Of a DNA stretch of 64,000 nt, positions 26,690 to 35,751 are shown in pieces; the stretch's first letter is position 1, and each line of letters starts with the position of its first letter. The translations under genes were made by a program, and so were the position numbers. The DNA is from Pseudomonadota bacterium (lineage in GTDB: Bacteria > Pseudomonadota > Gammaproteobacteria > Steroidobacterales > Steroidobacteraceae), in NCBI GenBank assembly GCA_018240525.1, contig JAFEFN010000003.1, forward strand, positions 124,001 to 188,000. The letters are read 5' to 3'. The notes below the pieces were generated by a model. The model searched no databases. It saw nothing but the letters and a program-made list of their open reading frames with translations, and was not told the DNA's origin.

Positions 26690-28627
26690 ATGAGCGAGCA
26701 CCTGCAACCGGCCGAGAAACCCGTCACCGAGAGCGATGAATTCATCGCCCAGCAGCTCGAGGGTGCCAGCATCCCGACGCTGATGATGTCGATCATCCAC
26801 CTCTCCGGCGACACCAGCCTGCTGCGCGGCTCGATCCGTCCGAAGGTCGTCATGGGCTCGGGTTTCCAGGGGAATCTGAGCGAGGAGGAGCAGGCGACCG
26901 TGCGGGCACTCGCCCTCAAGGCCCTCAAGGACTACCGCGACCGCGGCTGCACGTTGCCCAAGCAGCCCGACGCCGCCCTGGTCCACGAAATGATGAACTT
27001 CATGGTGGGCGATGTCGTCGGCGATGAGTACGTGCCGCTGATGCTCGAGGAACTCGCCCTCGACGGCAACGACTCGCGCGCGCCGCGCTGGTCGCGCGAG
27101 GTGCCGGCCGCGGTGCGCGAGAAGTTCCACGTGCTGGTCATCGGCGCGGGCATGTCGGGCCTGCTGCAGGCACTGCGCCTGAAGGAAGCCGGCATCCCCT
27201 TCACGGTGGTGGAGAAGAACGACTCGGTCGGCGGCACCTGGTACGAGAACCGGTACCCGGGCTGCCGCGTGGACATCGCCAACCACTTCTACTCCTATTC
27301 CTTCGAGCCCTACCCGTGGAGCGAGTACTTCTCGCGCCGCGACGAGCTGCTCGAGTACTTCCGGCACTTCGTCAAGCGCCACGGCCTCGAGACGCACATC
27401 CGCTACAACACCGAGGTCACCGCGGCGCGCTTCGACGAGGAGACCTCGACCTGGGACGTGGACCTGAAGAGCAACACCGGCGGTGCGCCGCGCAAGATGC
27501 GGGTCAATGCAATCGTCAGCGCCGTGGGGCAGCTCAACCGCCCGCGCATCCCCGCCATTGCCGGGCGCGAGAAGTTCAAGGGCGTGCAGGTGCACTCGGC
27601 CGAGTGGGACCCGAAGCTCGACCTCACGGGCAAGCGCGTCGCGGTCATCGGCTCGGGCGCCAGCGCCTTCCAGCTCGTACCCGAGGTGGCCAAGATCGCC
27701 AGCAAGCTCTTCGTGTTCCAGCGCTCGGCACCGTGGATGCTGCCGAACCCGCTCTACCACGAAGCGGTCAGCACGCAGTTCCGCTGGCTGGTGCAGCACG
27801 TGCCCTACTACGCGCGCTGGTTCCGCTTCCTCATCTTCTATCCGGGCAGCGACGGCATCCTGCCGGCGATCCGCATCGACAAGAGCTACCCGCACCCGGA
27901 GCGGGCGGTGAATGCCCTGAACGACCAGTACCGCGCCGGGCTCGTCGAATACATGAGGCACCAGGTCAACGGCAACCTGGCGCTGCTGGAGAAGGTGACG
28001 CCGAAGTTCCCGTTCATGGGCAAGCGCATGCTGCAGGACAATGGCAGCTGGCTGCGGGCGCTGCAGCAGCCGAACGTGGAGTTGATCTGCGAAGGCGTCA
28101 CGCAGATCGACGAGACCGGCATCGTCGCCAGCAGCGGCCACTACGACGTCGACGTCATCGTCTACGCCACCGGCTTCCACGCCACCAAGTTCCTCTGGCC
28201 GATCGAGATCGTGGGGCGCGGTGGCAAGAACCTGGCCGAGGCGTGGGGCGATGAGCCGCGGGCCTATCTGGGCATCACGGTGCCGGACTTCCCGAATCTG
28301 TTCTGCCTGTACGGGCCCGCGACCAACCTCGCCCACGCCGGCAGCATCATCTTCCACTCCGAGTGCCAGGTGCGCTACGCCACCGCCTGCATCCAGGCGC
28401 TGCTCGAGAACGGGGTCAAGGCGATGGACGTGAAGCCGGAGGTGCACGATGACTACACGCGCCGGCTCGTCGCCGAGCTCGAGACGCTCGTGTGGTCACA
28501 CCCGGCCGCCGACAGCTGGTACCGCAACAAGTCCGGTCGCGTGGTCACCACCTCGCCGTGGCGGCTGGCGGATTACTGGAAGTGGACGCGCTCGCCGGAC
28601 CTGACCGAGTACCGCCTCACAAGCTGA
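26690..28627 (+). CDS. Baeyer-Villiger monooxygenase, HAPMO type
   Basis: A 645-residue flavin monooxygenase inserting oxygen next to a ketone to make an ester or lactone, using FAD and NADPH. About 145 N-terminal residues precede the FAD site; that extension (GASIPTLMMSIIHLSGDTSL) matches 4-hydroxyacetophenone monooxygenase. FAD site GAGMSG (152-157), GGTWYENRYPGCRVD, the fingerprint FKGVQVHSAEWD, and NADPH site GSGASAF follow. ATG 26690 is preferred over GTG 26681. Its last 11 bases overlap the convergent PQQ dehydrogenase gene. In a steroid setting it could cleave a side-chain or ring ketone; that is inference. Confidence 0.88.
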   Translation: MSEHLQPAEKPVTESDEFIAQQLEGASIPTLMMSIIHLSGDTSLLRGSIRPKVVMGSGFQGNLSEEEQATVRALALKALKDYRDRGCTLPKQPDAALVHEMMNFMVGDVVGDEYVPLMLEELALDGNDSRAPRWSREVPAAVREKFHVLVIGAGMSGLLQALRLKEAGIPFTVVEKNDSVGGTWYENRYPGCRVDIANHFYSYSFEPYPWSEYFSRRDELLEYFRHFVKRHGLETHIRYNTEVTAARFDEETSTWDVDLKSNTGGAPRKMRVNAIVSAVGQLNRPRIPAIAGREKFKGVQVHSAEWDPKLDLTGKRVAVIGSGASAFQLVPEVAKIASKLFVFQRSAPWMLPNPLYHEAVSTQFRWLVQHVPYYARWFRFLIFYPGSDGILPAIRIDKSYPHPERAVNALNDQYRAGLVEYMRHQVNGNLALLEKVTPKFPFMGKRMLQDNGSWLRALQQPNVELICEGVTQIDETGIVASSGHYDVDVIVYATGFHATKFLWPIEIVGRGGKNLAEAWGDEPRAYLGITVPDFPNLFCLYGPATNLAHAGSIIFHSECQVRYATACIQALLENGVKAMDVKPEVHDDYTRRLVAELETLVWSHPAADSWYRNKSGRVVTTSPWRLADYWKWTRSPDLTEYRLTS

Positions 28628-30632
28628 ACGCCACCAGGTAGTCGCCGAGCGTGGTGCGCATGTACTTGTGGCCGCCCGCCGCGATCACCACGAACTGCTT
28701 GCCCTGCGGGGAGAGCCGGTAGGTCATCGGCGTGGCCTGGGGACCTGCCGGCAGGCGGCCCTTCCACAGCTCCGCGCCCGTGGCGTTGTCGAAGGCGCGC
28801 AGGTAGTTGTCGGTCGCAGCGCCGATGAAGGTCAGTCCTGAGGCCGTCACGAGCGGCCCGCCGATGTTGGGCGTGCCGATCTTCATCCACAAGGGGAAAG
28901 GAGCAAGGTCGCGCGTCGTGCCGAGCGGCACCTGCCACAGGCGCTTGCCGGCCTTCAGGTCGATCGCCACGAGCTCGCCCCACGGCGGCTTGTTGCAGGG
29001 AGCCCCCCAGGGGGAGAGCATCGCCGTCCACTGCGCCGCATAGGGCGTGCCCGCCTGCGCCAGCAGCCACTCGCCCTTGGCGAAGCGGGCATCGGCCTGC
29101 TCGCGCGGCACCAGCTGCGCCACGGTGGCCACGTGGCTGGTGTTGATCACGAGCAGGTTGCGCACCGGGTCGACCGCGGCGCTGCCCCAGTTCATGACCC
29201 CGAGGTTGTCCGGATAGGTGACGGTGCCCTTGAGCGAGGGGGCACTGAAGGCGCCCTCGTAGTTCTTCGACCGGAACAGCTCGCGGCATTTCGCCTTGTC
29301 CCACGGCGTGAAGCCCCACATGTCCTGCTCGGTGAACTTCGGGCGCTGCAGGTTGTAGGTCGGGTCGGTGGGCACCGGCTGCGTCGCGGCCAGGTGCTCT
29401 CCCTCGACCGCCCACTGCTGCGGCGCCGGCCGCTCCTCCACCGGGACCAGCGGCGCACCGGTCTCGCGGTTGAGGATAAAGAGATAGCCCTGCTTGGTGG
29501 GCTGCGCCAGCGCCGGCACCGGCCCTTGGGCCGTCGGGAAGTCGAACAGGACCGGCTGCGAGGGCACGTCGTAGTCCCAGATGTCGTGGTGCACGGTCTG
29601 GAAGTGCCACACCACCTTGCCGGTGGTGCCATCGAGCGCCACGACCGAGGCGGCGTAGTAATCGCGGCCATCGCTGTCGCGCGTGCTGCCGTAGAGACCC
29701 ACCTGCGCGTTGCCGGTCGGTATGAAGACGAGGTTGCGCTGCGAGTCGACGGAGAAGACCGACCAGGTGTTGGCGGTCGAGCGGCGGTAGGTACCCTCCG
29801 CGGTCACGCCCTCCGCCTGCGGCGGGACCGAGTTCCACGCCCACAGCAGCGCGCCGCTGCGCGCATCGAAGGCACGCACCACGCCGGCGGGCATGTCGAT
29901 GCGCATGTCCTCGGTGATCTTGCCGCCGACGATCACCCGATCGCCGAGGATCGCCGGGGGCACCGTGACCCCGTAGTCGCCCGGCCGCATCGCACCCAGG
30001 TGCTCCTTCAGGTCCACCGTGCCGGCGTTGCCGAAGCCCGGGCACGGCTTGCCGTCCCTGGCATCGAGGGCGATCAGCCGCGCATCCTGGGTGCCCGTGA
30101 AGATGCGACTGGCGCAGGCACTGCCCGCCGCCGCCTGCACATCGTGGTAGTAACTGACGCCGCGACACACCATCAGGACCGTGCCGGTGGCATCGAGCTT
30201 GGGGTCGAAGGACCAGATCTCGCGCCCGCTCTCGGGATCCAGGGCCACCACGCGGTTGCTGCTCGAGCACACGTACAGTCGACCCTCGGCGAGGATGGGT
30301 GTTGCCTCGAGCGCCGGCAGGCGCATGGCCTCCGGGGTGATGCCCTTGGCGAGCAGGCCCGGGACCTGCGCCGGATCGGTCGGGTGCGCGGGGGCCAGCT
30401 GCGGGGCGCCAATGCGGTAGGTCCAGGCGATCTTCAGGTGGCGAACGTTGCCCGGGGTGATCTGGGTGGCCGGGGTGTAGCGCATGCCCCCCTCGTTGCC
30501 GCCCCAGGCGCTCCAGCCGGCCGTCGGGCCGCTGTAGTCGACAGGCGTTGTACGGGCGCAGCACCCGAGCAGTGGCAGCAGAATAGCAACAGCCCAGCGG
30601 GCGCCCGGGAGCCCTGTTGCCCCATACCTCAT
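28617..30632 (-). CDS. PQQ-dependent dehydrogenase, lipoprotein, glucose-dehydrogenase-like
   Basis: A 671-residue periplasmic quinoprotein. ATG 30632 gives a lipoprotein signal with lipobox LLGC (Cys24), preceded by GGGGGAGA. The propeller repeats include DARLIALDARDGKPCPGFG, VVALDGTTGKVVWHFQTVHHDIWDYD and GTPNIGGPLVTASGLTFIG, as in membrane glucose dehydrogenases. It would oxidise an alcohol or sugar in the periplasm and pass electrons to quinone. No cytochrome c domain. It is divergent from the TonB receptor, which may bring in the same substrate. PQQ binding is inferred from family. Confidence 0.87.
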   Translation of the reverse strand: MRYGATGLPGARWAVAILLPLLGCCARTTPVDYSGPTAGWSAWGGNEGGMRYTPATQITPGNVRHLKIAWTYRIGAPQLAPAHPTDPAQVPGLLAKGITPEAMRLPALEATPILAEGRLYVCSSSNRVVALDPESGREIWSFDPKLDATGTVLMVCRGVSYYHDVQAAAGSACASRIFTGTQDARLIALDARDGKPCPGFGNAGTVDLKEHLGAMRPGDYGVTVPPAILGDRVIVGGKITEDMRIDMPAGVVRAFDARSGALLWAWNSVPPQAEGVTAEGTYRRSTANTWSVFSVDSQRNLVFIPTGNAQVGLYGSTRDSDGRDYYAASVVALDGTTGKVVWHFQTVHHDIWDYDVPSQPVLFDFPTAQGPVPALAQPTKQGYLFILNRETGAPLVPVEERPAPQQWAVEGEHLAATQPVPTDPTYNLQRPKFTEQDMWGFTPWDKAKCRELFRSKNYEGAFSAPSLKGTVTYPDNLGVMNWGSAAVDPVRNLLVINTSHVATVAQLVPREQADARFAKGEWLLAQAGTPYAAQWTAMLSPWGAPCNKPPWGELVAIDLKAGKRLWQVPLGTTRDLAPFPLWMKIGTPNIGGPLVTASGLTFIGAATDNYLRAFDNATGAELWKGRLPAGPQATPMTYRLSPQGKQFVVIAAGGHKYMRTTLGDYLVAFSL

Positions 30633-30700
30633 GGAATCTCCCCCCGCGTGCCAGCCCCAAAAAGGTGCCATTGATCATAGCCACTGGCCCCCGGCAGCAA

Positions 30701-30718
30701 TCCCTCGTTTGGACGAGG
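30701..30718. repeat. 18-bp hairpin element, copy 1
   Basis: TCCCTCGTTTGGACGAGG with a perfect 6-bp stem (30703-30708 and 30713-30718) and 4-base loop. It differs by one base from the element at 37194-37211. Both lie upstream of PQQ-type dehydrogenase genes. Confidence 0.7.
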
Positions 30719-30719
30719 A

Positions 30720-30739
30720 CTCCTTGCGGCGGCAAGGAG
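30720..30739. other. Perfect 8-bp stem hairpin
   Basis: CTCCTTGC and GCAAGGAG (30720-30727, 30732-30739) around a GGCG loop, directly following the 18-bp hairpin. There is no T-run, so it is not a classical terminator. Within the divergent region between the PQQ dehydrogenase and TonB receptor it could act in the leader of the former or as a protein site. Confidence 0.55.
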
Positions 30740-30801
30740 GCGGTCCTACGTTGCGCCATCGCAACGGCCTCTCGACAACCAACGGATAGCGGATCATTAT
30801 C

Positions 30802-30816
30802 GGTACGCTGATTACT
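30802..30816 (+). promoter_or_regulatory. Shared motif copy 2: GGTAC-N5-TTACT
   Basis: GGTACGCTGATTACT, 18 bp before the TonB receptor ATG, with GGGGGA between. Same pattern as 20080-20094 and 35598-35612. Confidence 0.5.
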
Positions 30817-30834
30817 ATTTCATTGGGGGATCAC

Positions 30835-33258
30835 ATGCTGAAGCCCGGTTCGCGCCGCACAGGCGCGCTCATGGTCGTGACGACTGGGTTCCTGCTGACC
30901 GATGCGCGTCTGGCGCTCGCCCAGGAACAGACTCAGGAAGGCATCCAGGAAGTGGTGGTGACCGCGGAACGGCGCACCGAGAACCTGCAGACCACTCCCA
31001 TCGCCATCACGGCGCTCTCAGCCGAGGACTTGACCAAGGCCGGCGTCAACGATTTTGCGGGCGTGGCGAAGCAGTCCACCAGCATCAACTTCACCCCGTA
31101 CCCGAGTTCCAGCAACACGCTGATCCTGTACATGCGCGGCCAGGGTGTGGCGGATGCCAACCAGATCACGCAGGACGGCTCGGTCGGCCTGTATGAGGAC
31201 GGCTTCTACATCGCGCGCCCCCAGGCCGAGACCTTCGACCTCGCCGATGTGGAGCGCGTGGAGGTGCTGCGCGGCCCGCAGGGCACCTTGTACGGACGCA
31301 ACACCACGGGCGGCGCGGTCAACATCATCAGCAAGAAGCCCACCGGTGAGCTGGACGCGAAGGCGCAGCTGGACTTCGGCCAGCGCAACTACGTGCGCGC
31401 GCTCGGCACGCTCAATCTGCCGAAGGTCGCCGGTGGCCTGTCCAGCAAGATCACGCTGCTCTACAGCAACATGGCCGGCAACGTCGAGAACTACGGCTAC
31501 ACCGACTTCAACCGCGAGGACCAGCGGGGCGGCAGGCTCTCCCTGCGCTGGGACACCGGCGGGATCTTCACGGCCGATTACTTCTACGAAGTGGGCCAGA
31601 TCTCCTCGAGCCCGATCTACTACCAGGACGCCGCGCTCAACGGCCTGATCCCCGGCTACTCGGTGCCCGCGGACGGCATCGCAGCCGCGACCTGGCACCC
31701 GGTCCCGATGCACCCGAGCGTCGCGAAGTTCAACTCCGACGGCCTGACCCTGAACTTCAAGCTCAACGAGAACACGAACCTTCGGTCACTGACCTACTAC
31801 CGCGGCCTGGACTCGCGCTTCTACCAGGACTACAACGGCGCGTTCTCCGACCCGCTGGGCGCCCCGGCGATTGGCATCACCAACTTCACCAGCGACGATG
31901 TGGTGCAGAGCAACGAGGTCACCCAGGAGCTGCAGCTGGTGGGCACCGTCGCCCGCTCGTTCGACTACGTCCTGGGCCTCTACTACTTCCAGGAGAACGC
32001 CAATCATGCCGAGTTCGGCACGATCAACATTCCCCTGGAGTTCTACCCCGGCGCTGGCCCGGTGTTCGCCGAGAACCAGAGCCGCTACGTGACCGCAGAG
32101 GCGAAGTCGAAGGCCGCCTACGCCCAGGTGACCTGGCACATGAACGACGCCTGGGCGCTGACCCTCGGCGGCCGCTACACCAAGGATGACCGCAAGGCCA
32201 CCCGCGATGCATCCACGATCGGGTCATCGTTCACGCCGTTTGGGAACCAATATCCCGGATGCGTGCTGACTAATCCGCCGTTCGGCTTCCAGTGTCCGTT
32301 CGAGCTCACGGACCTCGGCGGTAACAACAGCGTGAGCTTCAGCAAGTTCAACCCGGCGGGCACCCTGGCCTGGCAGATCAGCCCGGACGTCAACACGTAC
32401 CTGCGCGTCGCGACCGGCTACAAGGCGGGCGGATCCAGCGAAGCCGCACCTTACGGGTCGTTTGGCCAGACGTTCCAGCCCGAGAACGTCACCACCTATG
32501 AGCTCGGCCTGAAGTCCTTCCTGTTCGACAAGCACGTGCGTGCCAACGTCGCGGTGTTCCACAGCAAGTTCAGCGACATGCAGCTGCAGTTCAACGTCGA
32601 TCCGGCCAATCTGGCGGTGGTGCAGTCCTACAACGCCGGTTCCGCTACCGTGGATGGCGCGGAGTTCGAGTTGCTGTTCGCACTGAGCCCGGACCTGACG
32701 ATCGGCATCAACGATACGGTCCTGTCGACGAACATGAAGACGGTGAACGCCCTGGCCGGCACGATCTTCGACCCGGCGGTCAACCCGGCCTCGCCCTACC
32801 ACGTGGGGGACAACGTCGCCTCGCTGTTCCGCGTGCCATACGCGCCCAACAACATCATCAATGCCAACATCGACTGGACGATGCTGCACCGCGAGGGCGG
32901 CAGCCTGGAGCTGTTCTTCAACTACCGCTACCAGGGGCGCCAGTACGACACCGCGCCGACCGGCGTGGACGTGCCGGGCTCGGCCGAGTTCTACTCGATC
33001 AAGCCGCACGGCGTGGGTGACGGCCGGCTCACCTGGAACTTCGACACGCATGGCAGCAAGAAGTCCATGCGCGCGTCGCTCTGGGTGAAGAACATCTTCA
33101 ATGCGAACTACGTGGAGCACACCATCGGCCAGGGCGCCGCGCCCTACATCCCGGTGGTGGGCAGCCAGGGACCGGTGCCGCAGACCGGCTACTACTATGC
33201 CGCCACGGCCTGGGCGCCGAAGGCCCAGGTGGGCGTGCAGCTGGAGTACGGCTTCTAG
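30835..33258 (+). CDS. TonB-dependent outer-membrane receptor
   Basis: An 807-residue receptor with a signal peptide ending near ARLALAQ, a TonB-box-like region (EVVVTAERR), a plug domain (NTLILYMRGQGVADAN, ERVEVLRGPQGTLYGRN) and a 22-strand barrel ending in the aromatic tail LEYGF. ATG 30835 has GGGGGA seven bases upstream; TTG 30823 is rejected. It has a type often seen in degraders of hydrophobic compounds (sphingomonads, Steroidobacter). It sits with a strong terminator downstream and is divergent from a PQQ dehydrogenase. The substrate is probably a sterol, terpenoid or their glycoside, by context only. Confidence 0.9.
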   Translation: MLKPGSRRTGALMVVTTGFLLTDARLALAQEQTQEGIQEVVVTAERRTENLQTTPIAITALSAEDLTKAGVNDFAGVAKQSTSINFTPYPSSSNTLILYMRGQGVADANQITQDGSVGLYEDGFYIARPQAETFDLADVERVEVLRGPQGTLYGRNTTGGAVNIISKKPTGELDAKAQLDFGQRNYVRALGTLNLPKVAGGLSSKITLLYSNMAGNVENYGYTDFNREDQRGGRLSLRWDTGGIFTADYFYEVGQISSSPIYYQDAALNGLIPGYSVPADGIAAATWHPVPMHPSVAKFNSDGLTLNFKLNENTNLRSLTYYRGLDSRFYQDYNGAFSDPLGAPAIGITNFTSDDVVQSNEVTQELQLVGTVARSFDYVLGLYYFQENANHAEFGTINIPLEFYPGAGPVFAENQSRYVTAEAKSKAAYAQVTWHMNDAWALTLGGRYTKDDRKATRDASTIGSSFTPFGNQYPGCVLTNPPFGFQCPFELTDLGGNNSVSFSKFNPAGTLAWQISPDVNTYLRVATGYKAGGSSEAAPYGSFGQTFQPENVTTYELGLKSFLFDKHVRANVAVFHSKFSDMQLQFNVDPANLAVVQSYNAGSATVDGAEFELLFALSPDLTIGINDTVLSTNMKTVNALAGTIFDPAVNPASPYHVGDNVASLFRVPYAPNNIINANIDWTMLHREGGSLELFFNYRYQGRQYDTAPTGVDVPGSAEFYSIKPHGVGDGRLTWNFDTHGSKKSMRASLWVKNIFNANYVEHTIGQGAAPYIPVVGSQGPVPQTGYYYAATAWAPKAQVGVQLEYGF

Positions 33259-33283
33259 CCTCCCCTTCCTGCAAGGAAGAACG

Positions 33284-33315
33284 AAGCGCGGACCGTTCGG
33301 TCCGCGCTTTTTTTT
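33284..33315 (+). terminator. Rho-independent terminator of the TonB receptor gene
   Basis: AAGCGCGGACC and GGTCCGCGCTT form a perfect 11-bp stem around GTTC (33284-33309), followed by T8 at 33308-33315. It is 26 bases after the stop codon and also lies in front of the convergent sulfotransferase stop. Confidence 0.95.
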
Positions 33316-33363
33316 GCGTCACAGAAATCCGCCGCCGCGAGCTGCCGCCGGCGCGTCCCGGTC

Positions 33364-34524
33364 CTAGGCTTTTGCAGACTCCAGGGGGATGTCGTAGCGC
33401 TCGACGTAGTGCCGGAAGCGCTCGGCGATAGCCGGACCGTCGAGGCCAAACTCGGCCAGGTCGTATCGATGCTGGCCGAAGCGGCCCTTGGGGTGGGATT
33501 GCACGTGCGCGGTCATCGCCGCGAGCGCCGGGCCCTGGAGTTCCTCGTCGAAGGCCGCATACACCCGGCGCATCGTGGCGATCGGGTCGCGGACCAGGTC
33601 CGCGTACTGGACGTCGACGATCTGCACACGGGGGTTGGCGGCCCGGAAGGCCTCCACCGCCGCCACCGAACGCTCGAGCATCTCGGTCCAGTGCTCGGCG
33701 ATGTAGCGCTGGTGGTCGGCATCGGAGAAGGTGCCGGTCAGCGTGGTGATGAGGCTGCACACCGAGGCGCACAGCACCGTCGGATCCCGGTGCATCAGCA
33801 CCAGGCGCGCATCCGGGTAGGTCGCCGTCAGCGGGCCGAGGTGCAGTGCATGGTGAGGGCTCTTCAGCGACCAGCGGCCGCGCACACCGCCACTCTGCAA
33901 CACCTGCAGCACGCGTTTGTGCCAGGCGTAGGCGGACGCATGGTCGGTCGCCTGCAGCCACCGGCCATAGCTCGGCACGTTGGCGAGGGCCTCCCAGACG
34001 AGGCTCTTGAACTCCTGGTTAAGGACCGCGATGCACTCGGTGGGACCGTCGGGCTCCTCGCTCTGCACCATGCGCACGCGCGGGTTGATCTCATCGAGCA
34101 TCGCCATCGCCATGCGCGAGGCGGCGATGCGCGGGTCGGAGGCCCGTGTCTCCAGGGTCGGGGGCGGCACGCTGTCGCCGGCCTCCCAGCGCAGCAGCGG
34201 CCGGTGGCGCGGGTCTTTCTCCAGCAGGTAGGTGAGGAAGGTGGTGCCCGCCCTGAACATGCCCACCACCACCAGCGGCGCCTCGATCCGCTCGTGCGCG
34301 ACCTCGGGGTGCCGCTTGAGGTACTCGGTCACCTTCAGGCGGTTGACGAGCGAGCCCAGCACGAGCCCCGGGGCTGCCATGGCACCGACCGCATTGAGCT
34401 GCGCCTCGTTGGAGGCCGAGTCACAGAAGACGTCGAGCCCTTCGCGGAAGGTCTCGCCGCCGAAATCGGTCAGGCCAGTCTGCGCGCAAGCCGCCGCCAT
34501 CATCTCTTCGGGCTTGATCTGCAT
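33364..34524 (-). CDS. Sulfotransferase-family protein (copy 1)
   Basis: A 386-residue PAPS-dependent sulfotransferase-like protein. The 5'-phosphosulfate loop is VVGMFRAGTTFLTYLL; the 3'-phosphate region is LMHRDPTVLCASVCS, with the LKSPHHALHL segment between. Such proteins are common in mycobacteria and sphingomonads, with few substrates known. Homologous to the protein at 45141-46313. The ATG at 34524 is 11 bp downstream of the medium-chain dehydrogenase gene, so the two are co-transcribed. Sulfation of a hydroxylated steroid or lipid is possible but not shown. Confidence 0.83.
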   Translation of the reverse strand: MQIKPEEMMAAACAQTGLTDFGGETFREGLDVFCDSASNEAQLNAVGAMAAPGLVLGSLVNRLKVTEYLKRHPEVAHERIEAPLVVVGMFRAGTTFLTYLLEKDPRHRPLLRWEAGDSVPPPTLETRASDPRIAASRMAMAMLDEINPRVRMVQSEEPDGPTECIAVLNQEFKSLVWEALANVPSYGRWLQATDHASAYAWHKRVLQVLQSGGVRGRWSLKSPHHALHLGPLTATYPDARLVLMHRDPTVLCASVCSLITTLTGTFSDADHQRYIAEHWTEMLERSVAAVEAFRAANPRVQIVDVQYADLVRDPIATMRRVYAAFDEELQGPALAAMTAHVQSHPKGRFGQHRYDLAEFGLDGPAIAERFRHYVERYDIPLESAKA

Positions 34525-34535
34525 GAGCTGCCCCT

Positions 34536-35570
34536 TCAGCCCGCGGCAATGTCGACCACGGTACGGCCGCAGGTGCGTCGCGCCAGGTGATCCTCCAGCA
34601 CCCCGGGGACCTCGCTCATCCGGATGCGACTCGCGACCTGCGGGCGGATCTGCTGCTTCGCGACCAGCTCGCACAGTGCGGCATGGACCCTGGCACCTGT
34701 CTCGGAGGAAAAGAAGTTCATGCCCATGCGGCGCATCGGGCCGACCGGCGTCCCGTAGGCCAGCATCACGCCCAGGACCGAGAAGTTGCCCATGGACACC
34801 TTGCGCAGCGGCCGGCCGGTGAAGCCCCCCTGTGCATCGTCGTTGAATCCCACCGGCAGGAAACGCCCCTCGAGTGCCATGCAGGTCCAGATCCTGTCGG
34901 TGAGCTCGCACCCCACCAGATCGAAGGCGACATCGGCGCCACGGCCGCCGCTAAATTCCATGACCTTGTCGAAGAGGTCGTCCTTGCGGTGATCGATGCT
35001 CGCCGCCGCCCCCTGCGCAAGGCAGTACGCGGTCTTCTCCGGACCGCCCGCCAGGGCGATGACCCGGGCGCCGGCGGCCGCAGCGAGCTGCACGGCGGCG
35101 GTGCCCACCCCGCTGGCCGCCCCGGTGACCAGCACGGTTTCGCCCGCCTGCACGCGCGCCCGCACGTGCAGGCCCAGGTAGCTGACGTGATAGGGCAGGA
35201 GGAAGCCGGTCGCCTCGGCATCGTCCAGCTGCGCCGGGGCTTCGAAGAGTCCGGTGACCGGCGCCAGCGCACTCTGTGCCATGCCGCCCAGTGCCATCTT
35301 GGTCATGGCAATCACCCGCCGCCCCATCCATCCCTCGCCGCCGGCACCGGCGGCCTCGACCACGCCGCACACGTCCATCCCCAGGGTGAAGGGCGGCTTG
35401 AGCATCGCCATCGCGACCCCGCCGAGGGCACGCGGGCCATCACCGAAATTCAGCGACGCCGCGGAGACGCGGATGCGCACCTCGCCCGGTCCGGGTACCG
35501 GCACGGCGACCTCGCTGATGCGGATCACCTCGCCGGGGCGACCATGACTTAACACCTGGACTGCCTTCAT
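34536..35570 (-). CDS. Zinc-free medium-chain dehydrogenase/quinone-reductase-like protein
   Basis: A 344-residue MDR-superfamily NADPH oxidoreductase. The N-terminal GroES-like domain lacks the cysteine cluster and catalytic zinc Cys/His of alcohol dehydrogenases; the Rossmann motif is VTGAASGVGTAAVQLA. Relatives reduce quinones or enones. It has about the family length. The upstream 181-bp region carries motif copy 3. It is first in a two-gene unit with sulfotransferase copy 1. Confidence 0.85.
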   Translation of the reverse strand: MKAVQVLSHGRPGEVIRISEVAVPVPGPGEVRIRVSAASLNFGDGPRALGGVAMAMLKPPFTLGMDVCGVVEAAGAGGEGWMGRRVIAMTKMALGGMAQSALAPVTGLFEAPAQLDDAEATGFLLPYHVSYLGLHVRARVQAGETVLVTGAASGVGTAAVQLAAAAGARVIALAGGPEKTAYCLAQGAAASIDHRKDDLFDKVMEFSGGRGADVAFDLVGCELTDRIWTCMALEGRFLPVGFNDDAQGGFTGRPLRKVSMGNFSVLGVMLAYGTPVGPMRRMGMNFFSSETGARVHAALCELVAKQQIRPQVASRIRMSEVPGVLEDHLARRTCGRTVVDIAAG

Positions 35571-35597
35571 TGCATCTTCCGAAATATTGATACTGCC

Positions 35598-35612
35598 GGT
35601 ACGGTAATTATC
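35598..35612 (-). promoter_or_regulatory. Shared motif copy 3: GGTAC-N5-TTATC
   Basis: GGTACGGTAATTATC on the plus strand, 28 bases upstream of the medium-chain dehydrogenase start, with the pseudo-palindromic GGTA/TATC ends of copies 1 and 2. Confidence 0.5.
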
Positions 35613-35751
35613 TGGCGCGAGTCTAGGGGAATTCCCGCCGGCGCGGAATATGTCGCGGGCAGCAGCGCGACCCTCGACTCAGCCATGCACCGCCCGGGTG
35701 TATCATGCGAAGCGCAGCAGTGGCGCGTTCAACGGCAGTACGGAGCGCAGG

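Noticed and set aside
26387..28447. 686-residue minus-strand frame opposite the BVMO
   Set aside because: Contains no recognisable motif; the plus strand has all BVMO fingerprints.
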